From: Pseudomonadota bacterium
GTDB lineage: Bacteria > Pseudomonadota > Alphaproteobacteria > Acetobacterales > Acetobacteraceae
Reading direction: 5' to 3'
Assembly: GCA_021845595.1 (NCBI GenBank)
Contig: JAJZVV010000024.1
Location: 1 to 32,291, forward strand
DNA length: 32,291 nucleotides
In this document: one piece after another, positions 1 to 8,664 of the stretch
Position numbering within the stretch: the stretch's first letter is position 1
How the letters are laid out: every line of letters begins with the position of its first letter
The notes under the pieces: generated by a model
Databases searched by the model: none
Told to the model about the DNA's origin: nothing
Seen by the model: only the letters and a program-made list of their open reading frames with translations
Translations under genes and position numbers: made by a program

Positions 1-52
1 AAAGCTCACGCAAGCGGCTGTCGACGTCAAAAAAGCCAGGCTGACGGCCCAT
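1..52 (-). CDS. IS5-family transposase, N-terminal fragment (runs off left edge)
   Basis: Only 17 codons are visible, reading MGRQPGFFDVDSRLREL. The MGRQ-GFFDVD-RL start is a pattern I associate with the N-terminus of one group of IS5-family DDE transposases; this is family recognition from a short stretch, not an alignment. The catalytic domain lies beyond the window edge. The gene sits about 70 nt inside the presumed IS terminus, a normal distance for an insertion sequence, and points away from trbL. Whether the transposase is intact cannot be seen. Confidence 0.55.
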   Translation of the reverse strand, partial: MGRQPGFFDVDSRLREL

Positions 53-126
53 CAATACGCCCCCCTTGGGAAAACGCATCGAATCAAACAATCACGCGTC
101 GCTCAAGAGGTTATTGGAGGTGTCCA
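1..126 (-). mobile_element. Right-hand end of an IS5-family insertion sequence, cut by window edge
   Basis: The reading frame of trbL is abruptly replaced by unrelated sequence at about position 124-128. From there to the window edge the minus strand shows a short leader and then the start of a transposase gene. The terminus reads TGGACACCTCC on the minus strand and is the presumed inverted-repeat end. The other end and any target duplication lie outside the window, so the exact boundary is uncertain by a few bases. The IS5-family assignment rests only on the first residues of the transposase. Confidence 0.6.
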
Positions 127-885
127 GATGCCGAGACCGAGCAAGGCCAGCGCCGCGAGCACGACGGACAGCGCCTGCTCGATGGTCGGCTGGCCGCCTG
201 CATAGGTCTGGGTGAACTGCGAGAAGAGGCCGGTGCCGATCCCGACGATGACGGCCAACACCATCACCTTCACGCCGGAGGCGACGATGTTGCCGAGCAC
301 CTTTTCGGCGAGGAAGGCGGTTTTGTTGAAGAGGGCGAAGGGGATGAGGATGAAGCCGGCGAGCGTCGTCAGCTTGAACTCAATGAGCGTCACGAAGAGC
401 TGAACCGCGAGGATGAAGAACGCGATCAACACCAGCAGCCATGAGATCATCAGCACCGCGATTTGCACGAAGTTCGCGAAGAAGCTGGTGAAGCCCATCA
501 TCTGGCTGGCGGCGTCGAGCAGCGGCTGGCCAGCGGTGAGACCGACCTGAGCGAGATGGCCCGGCTGAAGGAACGTCGCCGTCGAAATGGTCGAGCCGCC
601 GGCCTTCAGACCGAGGCCGGCGAAGCTGTTGAAGACGATCGCGCAGAGATTGTTGAAGTTGGTGATGATGAAGGCGAAGAAGCCGATGTAGAGCGTCTTT
701 TTTACGAGCCGCTGAAGGATGTCCTCGTCCGCGCCCCAGGCCCAGAACAATCCGGCGAGCGTGATGTCGATGACGATCAGGGTCGAGGAGAGATAGGCGA
801 CCTCACCCTTGATCAATCCGAATCCGGAATCGATGTAAGTCGTGAAGGTGTTGAGGAAGGTGTCGATGACGCCGACATTGTTCAT
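103..885 (-). CDS. trbL: TrbL, type IV secretion inner-membrane protein, 3' truncated by an IS
   Basis: TrbL is the polytopic inner-membrane subunit (VirB6-like) of the Trb mating-pair-formation channel. The 260 residues start MNNVGVID and contain several long hydrophobic segments (around residues 25-45, 60-85, 150-185, 190-215 and 225-255), as expected for the membrane domain. The start at 885 overlaps the trbK stop as ATGA, the coupling pattern used throughout this operon. The family is usually well over 400 residues, with a Gly/Ala-rich hydrophilic C-terminus. Here the protein stops after the LGLGI motif and seven unrelated residues (WTPPITS) that are encoded by the IS end. The C-terminal third is therefore missing and the product is probably non-functional or impaired. 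The remaining trb genes expected downstream (trbF, trbG, trbI) are outside the window and would be separated from this operon by the IS. Confidence 0.88.
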   Translation of the reverse strand: MNNVGVIDTFLNTFTTYIDSGFGLIKGEVAYLSSTLIVIDITLAGLFWAWGADEDILQRLVKKTLYIGFFAFIITNFNNLCAIVFNSFAGLGLKAGGSTISTATFLQPGHLAQVGLTAGQPLLDAASQMMGFTSFFANFVQIAVLMISWLLVLIAFFILAVQLFVTLIEFKLTTLAGFILIPFALFNKTAFLAEKVLGNIVASGVKVMVLAVIVGIGTGLFSQFTQTYAGGQPTIEQALSVVLAALALLGLGIWTPPITS

Positions 886-1211
886 CGTGCGTCTTCCTTG
901 GCGGGAGTGGCCGGCGCGACCGCGCCCAGGGACGATTGCGGCGGCAGCGGCAGCGCCGGCTTGCCGAGGAAGCGACGGCGGTTCTCCTCCCAGACCGCCA
1001 CGCAGCGCGCGTCCTCGGGGTCTTGCGGACCGAGCGCGCTGCAACGGCGCAACTCGGCCGAGAGGTCATCCTGTGCAGGGTTGGGGATCGTCGCAGGTGT
1101 AACGGCGACGGGTGGCACTGGACGTCGGCCAATCGCGAAGAGGCTTGCGATGATGACCGCGACCAGCACGAGGATCGCGGCGGCACGGAAGGCGCCTGAA
1201 CGTCCCGGCAT
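882..1211 (-). CDS. trbK: TrbK-alt family putative entry exclusion protein
   Basis: This 109-residue protein has one N-terminal transmembrane segment (about residues 10-27), a Pro/Ala-rich linker, and a conserved-looking C-terminal stretch with two cysteines in the pattern ELRRCSALG...DARCVAVWEENRRRFLG. This is the layout of the TrbK-alt family found between trbJ and trbL in alphaproteobacterial conjugative elements. Entry exclusion proteins reduce redundant mating between cells that already carry the same element. That role is a family-level expectation and is not shown by the sequence. The gene starts 9 nt after the trbJ stop and overlaps trbL by four bases (ATGA), so it is translated within the trb operon. 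Confidence 0.8.
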   Translation of the reverse strand: MPGRSGAFRAAAILVLVAVIIASLFAIGRRPVPPVAVTPATIPNPAQDDLSAELRRCSALGPQDPEDARCVAVWEENRRRFLGKPALPLPPQSSLGAVAPATPAKEDAR

Positions 1212-1220
1212 CGCCCCGCC

Positions 1221-1958
1221 TCAGTTGGGGCGGAACATGGTGACGGTCCCCGGCACGTAGCCGGTGGTCGTCCGGAAGGTCTGGTAGTTCTGCTGGCCTT
1301 GCGCTTCGGCCGAGGCCGCGCGGGCCTGCTCGAGCGCATCGGCGCGGCTCTTCGCGGACAACACCGCGACCACGTCAGAAAGCTGCTGGGATTGCAGCGC
1401 GAGAAGCTGGTTGCCGGCCTGAGCCGCCTGGAGCGCGCCCGTTGCGCTCTGGCTGGCCGTGACCAGAGAGGTCATCGCGCTGGAGTTGGTCGGGATGTTG
1501 CCGACGACGCCAGCCTGAACCTTCAGACTGTCCTCGAAGGCGGCGACGGAGTTCTGCCAGCGGGTCTGGGCATTGGCGACCATGGTGGCGGTCGAGCCGG
1601 CGCCGGCGGCCGCGCCGTAGCTCGTCGAATAGGCCTGCTCGATACCCTGGACATTGAAAGCGATGTTCTGCGCCTGACTCAGCAGTGACTGGGTCTGAGC
1701 GGTCGCGGACTGAAGCTGGCTCAGCGTTGACATCGGCAGGTTGGCGAGGTTGCGCGCCTGGTTGACCAGCATGGTCGCCTGGTTGCTCAGCATCTGGATC
1801 TGGTTGGTGACCTGCTGCAGCTCACGCGCGGCGGTCAGCACGTTCTGGCTGAAGTTGCTCGGGTCGAAGACGATCCACTGCGCCGAGGCCGGTGGCGCGG
1901 CGATCGCCAGGGACAGCATGACGGCGCTCACCGCCGCCAAAAGGCGCCGTTTGATCAT
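1221..1958 (-). CDS. trbJ: TrbJ, P-type conjugative transfer protein (VirB5-like)
   Basis: This is a periplasmic or pilus-associated component of the Trb type IV secretion system. The 245 residues begin with a clear Sec signal peptide (MIKRR, then a hydrophobic core, cleavage expected after PASA before QW). The mature part starts with the WIVFDPSNFSQN-type motif typical of TrbJ. It continues as a long Gln/Ala/Asn-rich helical region, with QQVTNQIQML and later LLALQSQQLSDV, consistent with extended coiled-coil helices. The start at 1958 overlaps the trbE stop by four bases (ATGA). The length agrees with family members of about 240-260 residues. The assignment is well supported by position between trbE and trbK. 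Confidence 0.92.
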   Translation of the reverse strand: MIKRRLLAAVSAVMLSLAIAAPPASAQWIVFDPSNFSQNVLTAARELQQVTNQIQMLSNQATMLVNQARNLANLPMSTLSQLQSATAQTQSLLSQAQNIAFNVQGIEQAYSTSYGAAAGAGSTATMVANAQTRWQNSVAAFEDSLKVQAGVVGNIPTNSSAMTSLVTASQSATGALQAAQAGNQLLALQSQQLSDVVAVLSAKSRADALEQARAASAEAQGQQNYQTFRTTTGYVPGTVTMFRPN

Positions 1959-4393
1959 GATGATGTCTCCAGGTTGGTCAGCTCGGGGATGAGTTGGGCG
2001 GCCCAGGCCAGGTCGCGGTCGGTGAGCCAGGCCGACGTGAACGCCTCGTGGCAGTGCTCGGCGATGATGCGCTCGATCGCGGCGTGATCCTGCTTGGAGG
2101 ACGCGGCGCAGAAGGCCAGCGCCACGGGGCCGAGACCCAGCTCGAACAGCCGATTGCCGCGCCGCGACTGGCAGTAATAGTCGCGCTTGGGTGTGGCGCG
2201 GGCGAGGATCTCGATCTGCCGGTCGTTCAGCCCGAACCGGCGATAGATCGCCGTGATCTGCGGCTCGATCGCGCGCTCGTTGGGCAGGAAGATGCGCGTC
2301 GGGCAGCTCTCCACGATGGCGGGCGCGATGGCGCTGCCGTCGATGTCGGAGAGCGATTGGGTGGCGAAGACGACGGAGGCGTTCTTCTTGCGCAGCGTCT
2401 TCAACCACTCGCGAAGCTGCTGCGCGAAGGCGGGATCGTCGAGGACCAGCCAGCCCTCGTCGATGATGAGCAGCGTCGGTCGGCCGTCGAGCCGACCCTC
2501 GATGCGGTGGAAGAGATAGGTCAACACGGCGGGCGCCGCGCCGGCGCCGATGAGGCCTTCGGTCTCGAAGGCCTGGACAGAGGCCAAGCCGAGATGCTCG
2601 CTCTCGGCATCGAGCAGCCGGCCGGACGGTCCACCGATGCAATAGGGCTGGAGCGCCTGCTTCAGCGCCGTCGATTGCAACAGCACCGCGAGGCCGGTGA
2701 TGGTGCGTTCTTCGGCGGGCGAGGACGCCAGCGAGGTCAGCGCCGACCAGACATGCTCCTTCGCGGTCGGATCGATGGTGACGCCTTCCTTTGCGAGGAT
2801 CGCCGTCACCCATTCGGCGGCCCAGGCGCGCTCGGCCAGGTCGTCGATGCGGGCCAGCGGCTGAAGCGAGACGGAATGCTCCGATCCCGCCGACAGACTG
2901 CCGCCGAGATCGTGCCAGTCGCCGCCCATGGCGAGTGCTGCGACGCGGATCGAGCCGCCGAAATCGAAAGCGAAGATCTGATTGTTCCGGTAGCGCCGGA
3001 ACTGCATCGCCATCAGCGACAGCAGGACAGATTTGCCGGCGCCGGTCGGGCCGACGATCAGCGTATGGCCGACGTCGCCGACATGCAGGCTCAGCCGGAA
3101 CGGCGTCGAACCCTCTGTTTTGCCGAACAGCAGCGGCGGCGCCTGGAAATGCTCGTCCCGTGCCGGCCCGGCCCAGACCGCCGAAAGCGGGATCATATGC
3201 GCCAGGTTTAGCGTCGAGACCGGAGGCTGACGGACATTGGCGTAGGCATGGCCGGGAATCGACCCGAGCCAGGCCTCGAGCGCGTTCACGCCTTCGGCCA
3301 TGCACGTGAAATCGCGGCCCTGGATCACCTTCTCGACGAGGTGCAGCTTCTCGGCCGCGAGGCCAGCGTCCTCATCCCAGATGGTGACGGTGGCGGTGAC
3401 ATAGGCTTGCCCGACATCGTCGGCGCCAAGCTCTTGCAGCGCCTGATCTGCGTCGGCCGCTTTGTTGGCCGCGTCGGAATCCACCAGCGCCGAGGCCTCG
3501 TTGGTCATCACCTCCTTGACGATGGCGGCGATGGATTTGCGCTTGGCGAACCATTGGCGGCGGATTTTGGTGAGCAGGCGCACCGCCTCGGTCTTGTCGA
3601 GCAGGATCGCGCGGGTGGACCAGCGATACGGGAAGGCGAGCCGGTTCAGTTCGTCCAGAATTCCTGGATGAGTCGCGGTCGGGAACCCAACGACGGTGAG
3701 CGTGCGCAGGTGATGGGCGCCGAGGCGCGGCTCGAGCCCGCCGGCAAGCGGCTCGTCTGCGAGAATCGCATCGAGATGCATCGGCGTCTCGGGGACGCCG
3801 ACACGCTGCGGGCGGGTCGAGATGGTCGAGTGCAGGTAGGTGAGCGTGTCGCCGTCATCGAGCCAGGCGACCTCGGGCATGAAGCCCTCGACCAGTTGTA
3901 GGATACGGTTGGTGCGATCGACGAAGCCGTGAAGCAGCTCCCATGGATTGACGCCGCTCTGCGACCGGCCTTCATAGAGCCAGCTCTCGATGCGGGAGGC
4001 GTCCTCGGCTGGCGGCAGCCAAACGAAGGTCAGGAAGTAGCGGCTCTCGAAATGCGTGCCGGCTTCCTCAAAGGCGTCCTGACGTTCGAGGTCGACCAAG
4101 GCCGAGGCCGGATCGGGAAAGACGCTGCGCGGGTAATGCTGAGCCGCCAGCCGAACGGCTTCGACGAAAATCGCCCACCCGGAGCCGAGGCGCCGGAGCG
4201 CATTGTTCAAGCGTGCGGTCACGCCCACCAGCTCGGCCGGCGTCGCGCTGTCGAGGTCGGGACCGCGAAAACGCGCTGTGCGCTGGAAGGAGCCGTCCTT
4301 GTTGAGGATCACGCCCTGCTCGATGAGCGCAGCCCAGGGCAGGAAATCGGCGAGTCCGGTCGGGCGGCTTCGATATTCGGCGAGGTTCAGCAT
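1955..4393 (-). CDS. trbE: TrbE, conjugal transfer ATPase (VirB4 homologue)
   Basis: TrbE is the large cytoplasmic ATPase that powers pilus assembly and substrate transfer. I chose the start MLNLAEYR at 4393: it lies 7 nt after the trbD stop with a GAGG ribosome-binding sequence just before it, and LAEYR is the usual N-terminus of this family. The 812 residues carry an N-terminal CagE/TrbE/VirB domain. The ATPase core has Walker A GPTGAGKSVLL near residue 450 and Walker B LLIIDEGWLVLDD near residue 640, followed by ATQSLSDI. The full family length is present with no frameshift. The gene lies between trbD and trbJ, the standard order in P-type systems. Confidence 0.95.
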   Translation of the reverse strand: MLNLAEYRSRPTGLADFLPWAALIEQGVILNKDGSFQRTARFRGPDLDSATPAELVGVTARLNNALRRLGSGWAIFVEAVRLAAQHYPRSVFPDPASALVDLERQDAFEEAGTHFESRYFLTFVWLPPAEDASRIESWLYEGRSQSGVNPWELLHGFVDRTNRILQLVEGFMPEVAWLDDGDTLTYLHSTISTRPQRVGVPETPMHLDAILADEPLAGGLEPRLGAHHLRTLTVVGFPTATHPGILDELNRLAFPYRWSTRAILLDKTEAVRLLTKIRRQWFAKRKSIAAIVKEVMTNEASALVDSDAANKAADADQALQELGADDVGQAYVTATVTIWDEDAGLAAEKLHLVEKVIQGRDFTCMAEGVNALEAWLGSIPGHAYANVRQPPVSTLNLAHMIPLSAVWAGPARDEHFQAPPLLFGKTEGSTPFRLSLHVGDVGHTLIVGPTGAGKSVLLSLMAMQFRRYRNNQIFAFDFGGSIRVAALAMGGDWHDLGGSLSAGSEHSVSLQPLARIDDLAERAWAAEWVTAILAKEGVTIDPTAKEHVWSALTSLASSPAEERTITGLAVLLQSTALKQALQPYCIGGPSGRLLDAESEHLGLASVQAFETEGLIGAGAAPAVLTYLFHRIEGRLDGRPTLLIIDEGWLVLDDPAFAQQLREWLKTLRKKNASVVFATQSLSDIDGSAIAPAIVESCPTRIFLPNERAIEPQITAIYRRFGLNDRQIEILARATPKRDYYCQSRRGNRLFELGLGPVALAFCAASSKQDHAAIERIIAEHCHEAFTSAWLTDRDLAWAAQLIPELTNLETSS

Positions 4394-4400
4394 CTTCGCC

Positions 4401-4676
4401 TCACACGCCGAGATGGGCGGGATAGCGGAGATGCCGGCGCACCACGTCGACGAACTGCGGATCCCGCTTGGCCGCCCAGACGGCGGCGGCATGACCCACC
4501 GCCCAGAACAGCGCGCCCGGAATCCAGAGGCGCAAGCCGAGCGCTATGGCTGCCGATAGCGTGCCATTGGCGATCGCGACGGTGCGTGGCGCCCCGCCCA
4601 TGAGGATCGGGTCGGTGAGCGCGCGATGAACCGGCGCGAAGAAGCCGGGCACGTCGAGATCGACGATCGCAGCCAT
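4401..4676 (-). CDS. trbD: TrbD, conjugal transfer inner-membrane protein (VirB3-like)
   Basis: This 91-residue protein has the VirB3/TrbD pattern: an N-terminal VPGFFAPVHRALTDPILMGGAPR motif, two adjacent hydrophobic segments (about residues 33-65), and a C-terminal tail in which KRDPQFVDVVRRHLRYP is characteristic. It is an inner-membrane partner of the TrbE/VirB4 ATPase in pilus biogenesis. The start ATG at 4676 overlaps the trbC stop by one base (TGATG), and trbE begins 7 nt after its stop, so translation is coupled across trbC-trbD-trbE. The longer reading frame upstream runs through trbC and is not used. Confidence 0.92.
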   Translation of the reverse strand: MAAIVDLDVPGFFAPVHRALTDPILMGGAPRTVAIANGTLSAAIALGLRLWIPGALFWAVGHAAAVWAAKRDPQFVDVVRRHLRYPAHLGV

Positions 4677-5017
4677 CAGATCAGCGCCCCGCCGGAGAAG
4701 CTGAAGAACGACAGGAAGAAGCTTGACGCGGCGAAGGCGATCGACAGGCCGAAGACGATCTGGATCAGCCGGCGGAATCCGCCGGAGGTGTCGCCGAAGG
4801 CGAGGGTCAGGCCGGTCACGGTGATGATGATCACCGAAATGATCTTGGCGACCGGGCCCTGGACCGACTCCAGGATCGCGTTGAGCGGCGTCTCCCACGG
4901 CATGGAGGAGCCGGAGGCATATGCGGCGGGCGCGAACGCCAACGAGAACGCCATCAGCACCGCGAAGTCGGCCAGGCGGCGGCGCGCGCGCTGCGCGACG
5001 GCGGGAGTGTGGATCAT
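4676..5017 (-). CDS. trbC: TrbC, conjugative pilin precursor (VirB2-like)
   Basis: This is the probable major pilin of the mating pilus. The 113 residues have a long signal sequence (hydrophobic LADFAVLMAFSLAFAPAAYA, cleavage expected after AYA), then a short mature pilin with two hydrophobic helices (about residues 58-76 and 85-103) separated by the polar GDTSGGFRR loop. This is the classic VirB2/TrbC topology. In P-type systems the TrbC pilin is processed and cyclised by the TraF peptidase; a traF gene is present at 18763-19374. The start overlaps the trbB stop as ATGA, and the stop overlaps the trbD start. Confidence 0.92.
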   Translation of the reverse strand: MIHTPAVAQRARRRLADFAVLMAFSLAFAPAAYASGSSMPWETPLNAILESVQGPVAKIISVIIITVTGLTLAFGDTSGGFRRLIQIVFGLSIAFAASSFFLSFFSFSGGALI

Positions 5018-6015
5018 GGTTGAACTCCGGGAAGGCCGCCCGCCCCGGCGGACTGGACGCGGTAATCGCCGGTGGCGGGGTCGAGACCGGCGACGGTGGC
5101 GAGTTCGGCCAGGCGGCGTTCCGTGCCGCGGCCGCGCAGGACCGCGACGAGATCGATCGTCTCGGCGATCAGCGCGCGCGGTACGGTGATCACGGCCTCC
5201 TGGATGAGCTGCTCAAGGCGACGAAGCGCGCCGAGCGCGCTGCCGGCATGGATGGTGCCGATGCCACCGGGATGGCCGGTGCCCCAGGCCTTCAGAAGAT
5301 CGAGCGCCTCGGCGCCGCGCACCTCGCCGATGGGGATGCGATCCGGGCGTAGCCGCAGCGAGGACCGCACGAGGTCGGACAGTGAGGCGACGCCGTCCTT
5401 GGTGCGCATGGCGACGAGGTTCGGCGCGCGGCACTGAAGCTCGCGGGTGTCCTCGATCAGCACCACGCGGTCGCTCGTGCCGGCGATCTCGGCCAGCAAA
5501 GCGTTGGTGAGCGTGGTCTTGCCGGTTCCAGTGCCGCCGGCCACGAGGATGTTCTTGCGCGACGCCACGGCGGAGCGCAGCGCAACGGCCTGGCCCGTGG
5601 TCATCGTGCCGGCGGCGACGTAGTCGTCGAGGGTAAAGACGGCGACGGCCGGTTTACGGATCGCGAAGGCCGGCGCCGAGACGACGGGCGGCAACAGTCC
5701 CTCGAACCGCTCTCCCGTCTCGGGGAGTTCGGCAGAGACACGCGGGCGCTCCGCGTGAACCTCGGCGCCGACATGGTGGGCCACCAAGCGCACGATCCGC
5801 TCGCCGTCAGCGACGGACAAAGTGTGCCCTGTATCCTCCAGCCCGCCCGAGAGTCGATCGATCCAAAGCCGACCGTCGGGATTCAGCATCACCTCGACGA
5901 TCGACGGGTCTTCGAGAAAGGCGGCGATGGCCGGGCCGAGCGCGGTACGCAGCATGCGCGCGCCGCGCGAGAAGGCCTCGGAATGGAGCGGAACAGCCGT
6001 CACGATCATTCCCAT
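5014..6015 (-). CDS. trbB: TrbB, P-type conjugative transfer ATPase (VirB11 homologue)
   Basis: This is a hexameric traffic ATPase of the type IV secretion system. The N-terminal domain contains [16 protein letters not shown]. The C-terminal RecA-like domain has Walker [16 protein letters not shown], an Asp box around [11 protein letters not shown], Walker B-type [19 protein letters not shown] and a His box [24 protein letters not shown]. Possible starts are MGM at 6015 or MIV at 6009; neither has a clear Shine-Dalgarno sequence. The 333-residue length fits the family. It is the first gene of the trb run, and its stop overlaps trbC. In related elements trbB normally follows the small RHH gene directly. 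Here about 4 kb of cargo separates them, so trbB may now depend on a promoter in the AT-rich spacer upstream. Confidence 0.94.
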   Translation of the reverse strand: MGMIVTAVPLHSEAFSRGARMLRTALGPAIAAFLEDPSIVEVMLNPDGRLWIDRLSGGLEDTGHTLSVADGERIVRLVAHHVGAEVHAERPRVSAELPETGERFEGLLPPVVSAPAFAIRKPAVAVFTLDDYVAAGTMTTGQAVALRSAVASRKNILVAGGTGTGKTTLTNALLAEIAGTSDRVVLIEDTRELQCRAPNLVAMRTKDGVASLSDLVRSSLRLRPDRIPIGEVRGAEALDLLKAWGTGHPGGIGTIHAGSALGALRRLEQLIQEAVITVPRALIAETIDLVAVLRGRGTERRLAELATVAGLDPATGDYRVQSAGAGGLPGVQP

Positions 6016-6039
6016 CGTTGGCCAATCGCGACACACGAC

Positions 6040-6226
6040 TGGCGACGGGGATGATTAGAAAAGGAAGAAAATAGGGCGGTTCAACAAGTATTAAGATGGC
6101 GTAGGAGGCCAGAGTAACGGAGAGAAAAAATACTTGCTGGATGCGGAGCGTCAACATCACTGGATGTGCCGCTTTGACTATTAAGCGAACCTGGCAATGT
6201 CCGGCTTCGGCCCTGCAGACAGAACG
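6040..6226. other. AT-rich spacer between the cargo operon and trbB
   Basis: This 190-nt stretch is markedly more AT-rich than its surroundings, especially 6055-6160. It contains no credible gene; a hydrophobic frame on the minus strand (MMLTLRIQQVFFLSV...) runs straight into trbB out of frame. The base composition would suit a promoter for trbB on the minus strand, but no convincing -35/-10 pair stands out. The composition break at about 6050 marks the likely left edge of the inserted cargo. Confidence 0.4.
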
Positions 6227-6874
6227 CTACGCGTTCGTGAACTCGCTATTGAAGCCGATGTCCGCCACTCGTTGGGTGAGAGTGTGGTCGTCCAACGCAC
6301 GGTGGAAGTAGGTGCTTTCCTTCAGGGCCTTCACCAGCGAGTCCGCGTCGGAGATCATTCCGACGTCGTTCAGCATGAAGTGCCCGCTAGAGTCGACATA
6401 GCGGGTGTGGACTAGGTGGAGAAACTGCTCCAGGTCGTCCCAGAACTGCTGCCACTCCGCCTCGCTGGCCGGACCTAGCGGTTGCCCGGCCATCACGGCG
6501 TCGCGGTCGAGGTGGCCGATCAGGCGATTGCGTGCCGGAACGATCTTGGATCGGAACCGATGGATGCTATCGCGCAGCGTCTTGATCCGAGCCTGGTCCT
6601 CCGGAGCGCCTGAGAAGTCAGCTTCTCGGATGACATAGTCGATCGTCAGATTGGTCCGTCCCATCGTGACCGGGGGATCGGTCAGCCGGCAGATTTGGAG
6701 CACCACCTGCTCAATGAGGATCTGATTGAGGTCGCCGAAGAGCACCGGGGCGATCCGATGGAGCAGCGTACGCCTTAGCTCACCCTCCTCGAACAGGATT
6801 TCGTAGTGGCGCCAGACGGACCGCAGATGGACGCAGAACTGGGCCATCGCCTCGATTTCGTCCTTCAGGGCCAT
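6227..6874 (-). CDS. HEPN (AbiU2-like) domain protein, candidate abortive-infection RNase
   Basis: This all-helical protein of 215 residues matches the pattern of the HEPN AbiU2 family. The diagnostic stretch is IVPARNRLIGHLDRDAV near residue 130: an R-N-x4-H arrangement that resembles the catalytic motif of HEPN ribonucleases. Before it are helices such as FGDLNQILIEQVVLQICRLTDPP, typical of AbiU2-like proteins. The ATG at 6874 is preferred because GGGGAAGG lies four bases upstream; a GTG at 6898 would add eight residues. It is the last gene of a three-gene minus-strand operon with the TIR-like and HNH genes. HEPN proteins are often RNases in abortive infection or toxin-antitoxin systems, so a defence role is an inference from family and neighbourhood. 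No obvious antitoxin gene sits beside it. Confidence 0.7.
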   Translation of the reverse strand: MALKDEIEAMAQFCVHLRSVWRHYEILFEEGELRRTLLHRIAPVLFGDLNQILIEQVVLQICRLTDPPVTMGRTNLTIDYVIREADFSGAPEDQARIKTLRDSIHRFRSKIVPARNRLIGHLDRDAVMAGQPLGPASEAEWQQFWDDLEQFLHLVHTRYVDSSGHFMLNDVGMISDADSLVKALKESTYFHRALDDHTLTQRVADIGFNSEFTNA

Positions 6875-6921
6875 GCCGCCTTCCCCATTTTTCAACACCG
6901 CCGCGCGTCACGCTTGGACCG

Positions 6922-8655
6922 CTAGAGGCCGTAGTTGCGATCGTCCCGATAGCCGGCCCATTCGCCTGTGCCGTAGGACAGGGAGCCGTCCGGCCAGCCG
7001 GCCGTCTGCCATAGGATGTCGAGCTGTTCCCGAAGCGCATTGGCTAGCGGAGCGGTGAGATCGTCGACCTGCGCGATGGGCAGGTAGATGTCGGGGCGCC
7101 GGATGCGTCGGCCGCCAGGGCCCGCTCGGGTCAGTTCGACGTCCTCCATCCCGTCGAACGACACGGCAATGAGCGCCGGGCCGGCCAGATCGAGGTCGAC
7201 GGCGATGCGGGCCATTCGTTCGAGGTTTCGAATGATCATCGCTTCCAGCCGCCTCCCGTCGACCACGATTTGAGGATCGTCATCTATCCGGGCGCCGATC
7301 TTGGCCTCGTATTCCAGGTAACCCGGCCTCACGAGACGCATCCGCCAATCCGTCTCCGGATTTCGGTTGGGTTCCGTGCGTCGTGGAATTCGGCAACTCC
7401 ACCATTGGCGTCCGTCGCTATCGGTCGCTACTCGATGCTCGGTGTTGGGTGGAAACCGAAGCTGCATTTCGGCGACACGACCGGGATCTAGGCGCTTCCC
7501 ATCGCCTGCAGCGAACGGCGCCAGCCGCAGGGTCACACAGGGCCTCGTCACGATCTCGGGCACCCCCCCGCGGTGGGCATCCATCGCGAGCTCATTCAAC
7601 GCCGTCTCTGCCGCGTCCTTACGCACCAACTCGGCGGCGCCGTAGTCCTCCACCGCAGTCGCATGCGCGCCCGAAGCGACCCGGATGCGGTCCCGGGCGG
7701 TTCGGTCGAAGTTGTCAATCGCCGCACTGAGTTCGGTCGCCAGTTCATCCATCGCCTTGATGGCGTTCAGCGTCCCAAGCTGGACGCCCTTCTCAAGGTC
7801 CTCATCCGTCTTGGGCGATCCGATCTCGATATTGCGGCGGGTGGCGTATATCCGCTCCAGCACGAGTTCGCCGAACTGGCGGGCCACCCGACGGACCTCG
7901 GCAAACGCGGCTTGGACGACGGGGTCGTGAAACTCAAAGGCCGCTCCGACCCAGTCCTGATTCATCTCGTGGACCGGATCGAGTGTCGCCAGCCTGTACG
8001 GGGTCCCGAAGCTGTGTTGGTGCAGGAACTGCCGCAGGCTTTGCGGCAGTTGGCGATGAATCCGGCCCAGCAAATCTACATCGTGCGGGTGCGGCTCCGC
8101 CGGCGCGGCGCCAGCCATGGCCGCGCGCGCCTCGACGTCTCCGAACACGGCCTTCAGCGCGGCCTTCAGTTGGCGAATTAGGGCATCAGCCGCCGCTTTG
8201 CGCGTGGCGGCGTTGGCGCCCTCCGGGAGGTCGAACGAAATCGGACGGCGCGTGTGCCGAACATCGAAGGGAAGCTCGTGCTGGTCGGGATGGCCCATTG
8301 CCGTATTCATCACGGCGATCACCCGTCTCCAGCTGAGGGCCTTTAGGGCATAGCCGTGTTCGATACAGACGTTGGGGTTGGGCGTCCGCCCGCCACCAGC
8401 CCGCTCGGCCACATAGGTCAGGTCGGACAGGAACACGGCCGCACGATCGATCTTGCCGAAAATCGTTTCCATGATCGGCGGCATGCCCGGGACATCCAGG
8501 GTGTCGCGGTCGACGGCCATCTCACGGTCGGCCGGATCGACATCGGCGTCGGCCTGAAGCTCGCCAATCGCGCGACCAAGGCAAGTCTCGATAAAACTGC
8601 GGCCCAGTCGGTTGGGGGTATCGCTCTGCCATGAGAAGAAGATGTGGTGGGTCAT
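6922..8655 (-). CDS. TIR-like nucleotide-binding domain protein with unknown C-terminal region
   Basis: The first 165 residues belong to a TIR-like fold family seen in bacterial defence proteins. Visible landmarks are HIFFSWQSDTPNRLGRSFIE at the N-terminus, AVDRDTLDVPGMPPI, IFGKIDRAAVFLSDLTYV, then NPNVCIEHGYALKAL with a conserved Glu (the probable catalytic-type residue), and AMGHPDQHELPFDVRHTRRP. Relatives act as NAD or nucleotide hydrolases, but activity here is inferred. The remaining 410 residues have no motif I recognise. They include helical stretches (around 200-340) and a possible beta-rich region with CVTLRLAPF, WWSCRIPRR and LIAVSFDGMEDVEL, which could be a sensor or effector-regulating part. 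The gene starts 9 nt after the HNH gene and ends 47 nt before the HEPN ATG, so all three are probably co-transcribed. Full length and intact. Confidence 0.72.
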   Translation of the reverse strand: MTHHIFFSWQSDTPNRLGRSFIETCLGRAIGELQADADVDPADREMAVDRDTLDVPGMPPIMETIFGKIDRAAVFLSDLTYVAERAGGGRTPNPNVCIEHGYALKALSWRRVIAVMNTAMGHPDQHELPFDVRHTRRPISFDLPEGANAATRKAAADALIRQLKAALKAVFGDVEARAAMAGAAPAEPHPHDVDLLGRIHRQLPQSLRQFLHQHSFGTPYRLATLDPVHEMNQDWVGAAFEFHDPVVQAAFAEVRRVARQFGELVLERIYATRRNIEIGSPKTDEDLEKGVQLGTLNAIKAMDELATELSAAIDNFDRTARDRIRVASGAHATAVEDYGAAELVRKDAAETALNELAMDAHRGGVPEIVTRPCVTLRLAPFAAGDGKRLDPGRVAEMQLRFPPNTEHRVATDSDGRQWWSCRIPRRTEPNRNPETDWRMRLVRPGYLEYEAKIGARIDDDPQIVVDGRRLEAMIIRNLERMARIAVDLDLAGPALIAVSFDGMEDVELTRAGPGGRRIRRPDIYLPIAQVDDLTAPLANALREQLDILWQTAGWPDGSLSYGTGEWAGYRDDRNYGL

Positions 8656-8664
8656 AGCTCAGTG

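Noticed and set aside
5807-6160. Minus-strand frame starting with hydrophobic residues (MMLTLRIQQVFFLSV...)
   Set aside because: It runs most of its length antiparallel in frame to trbB and becomes arginine-rich; the hydrophobic start reflects the AT-rich spacer.
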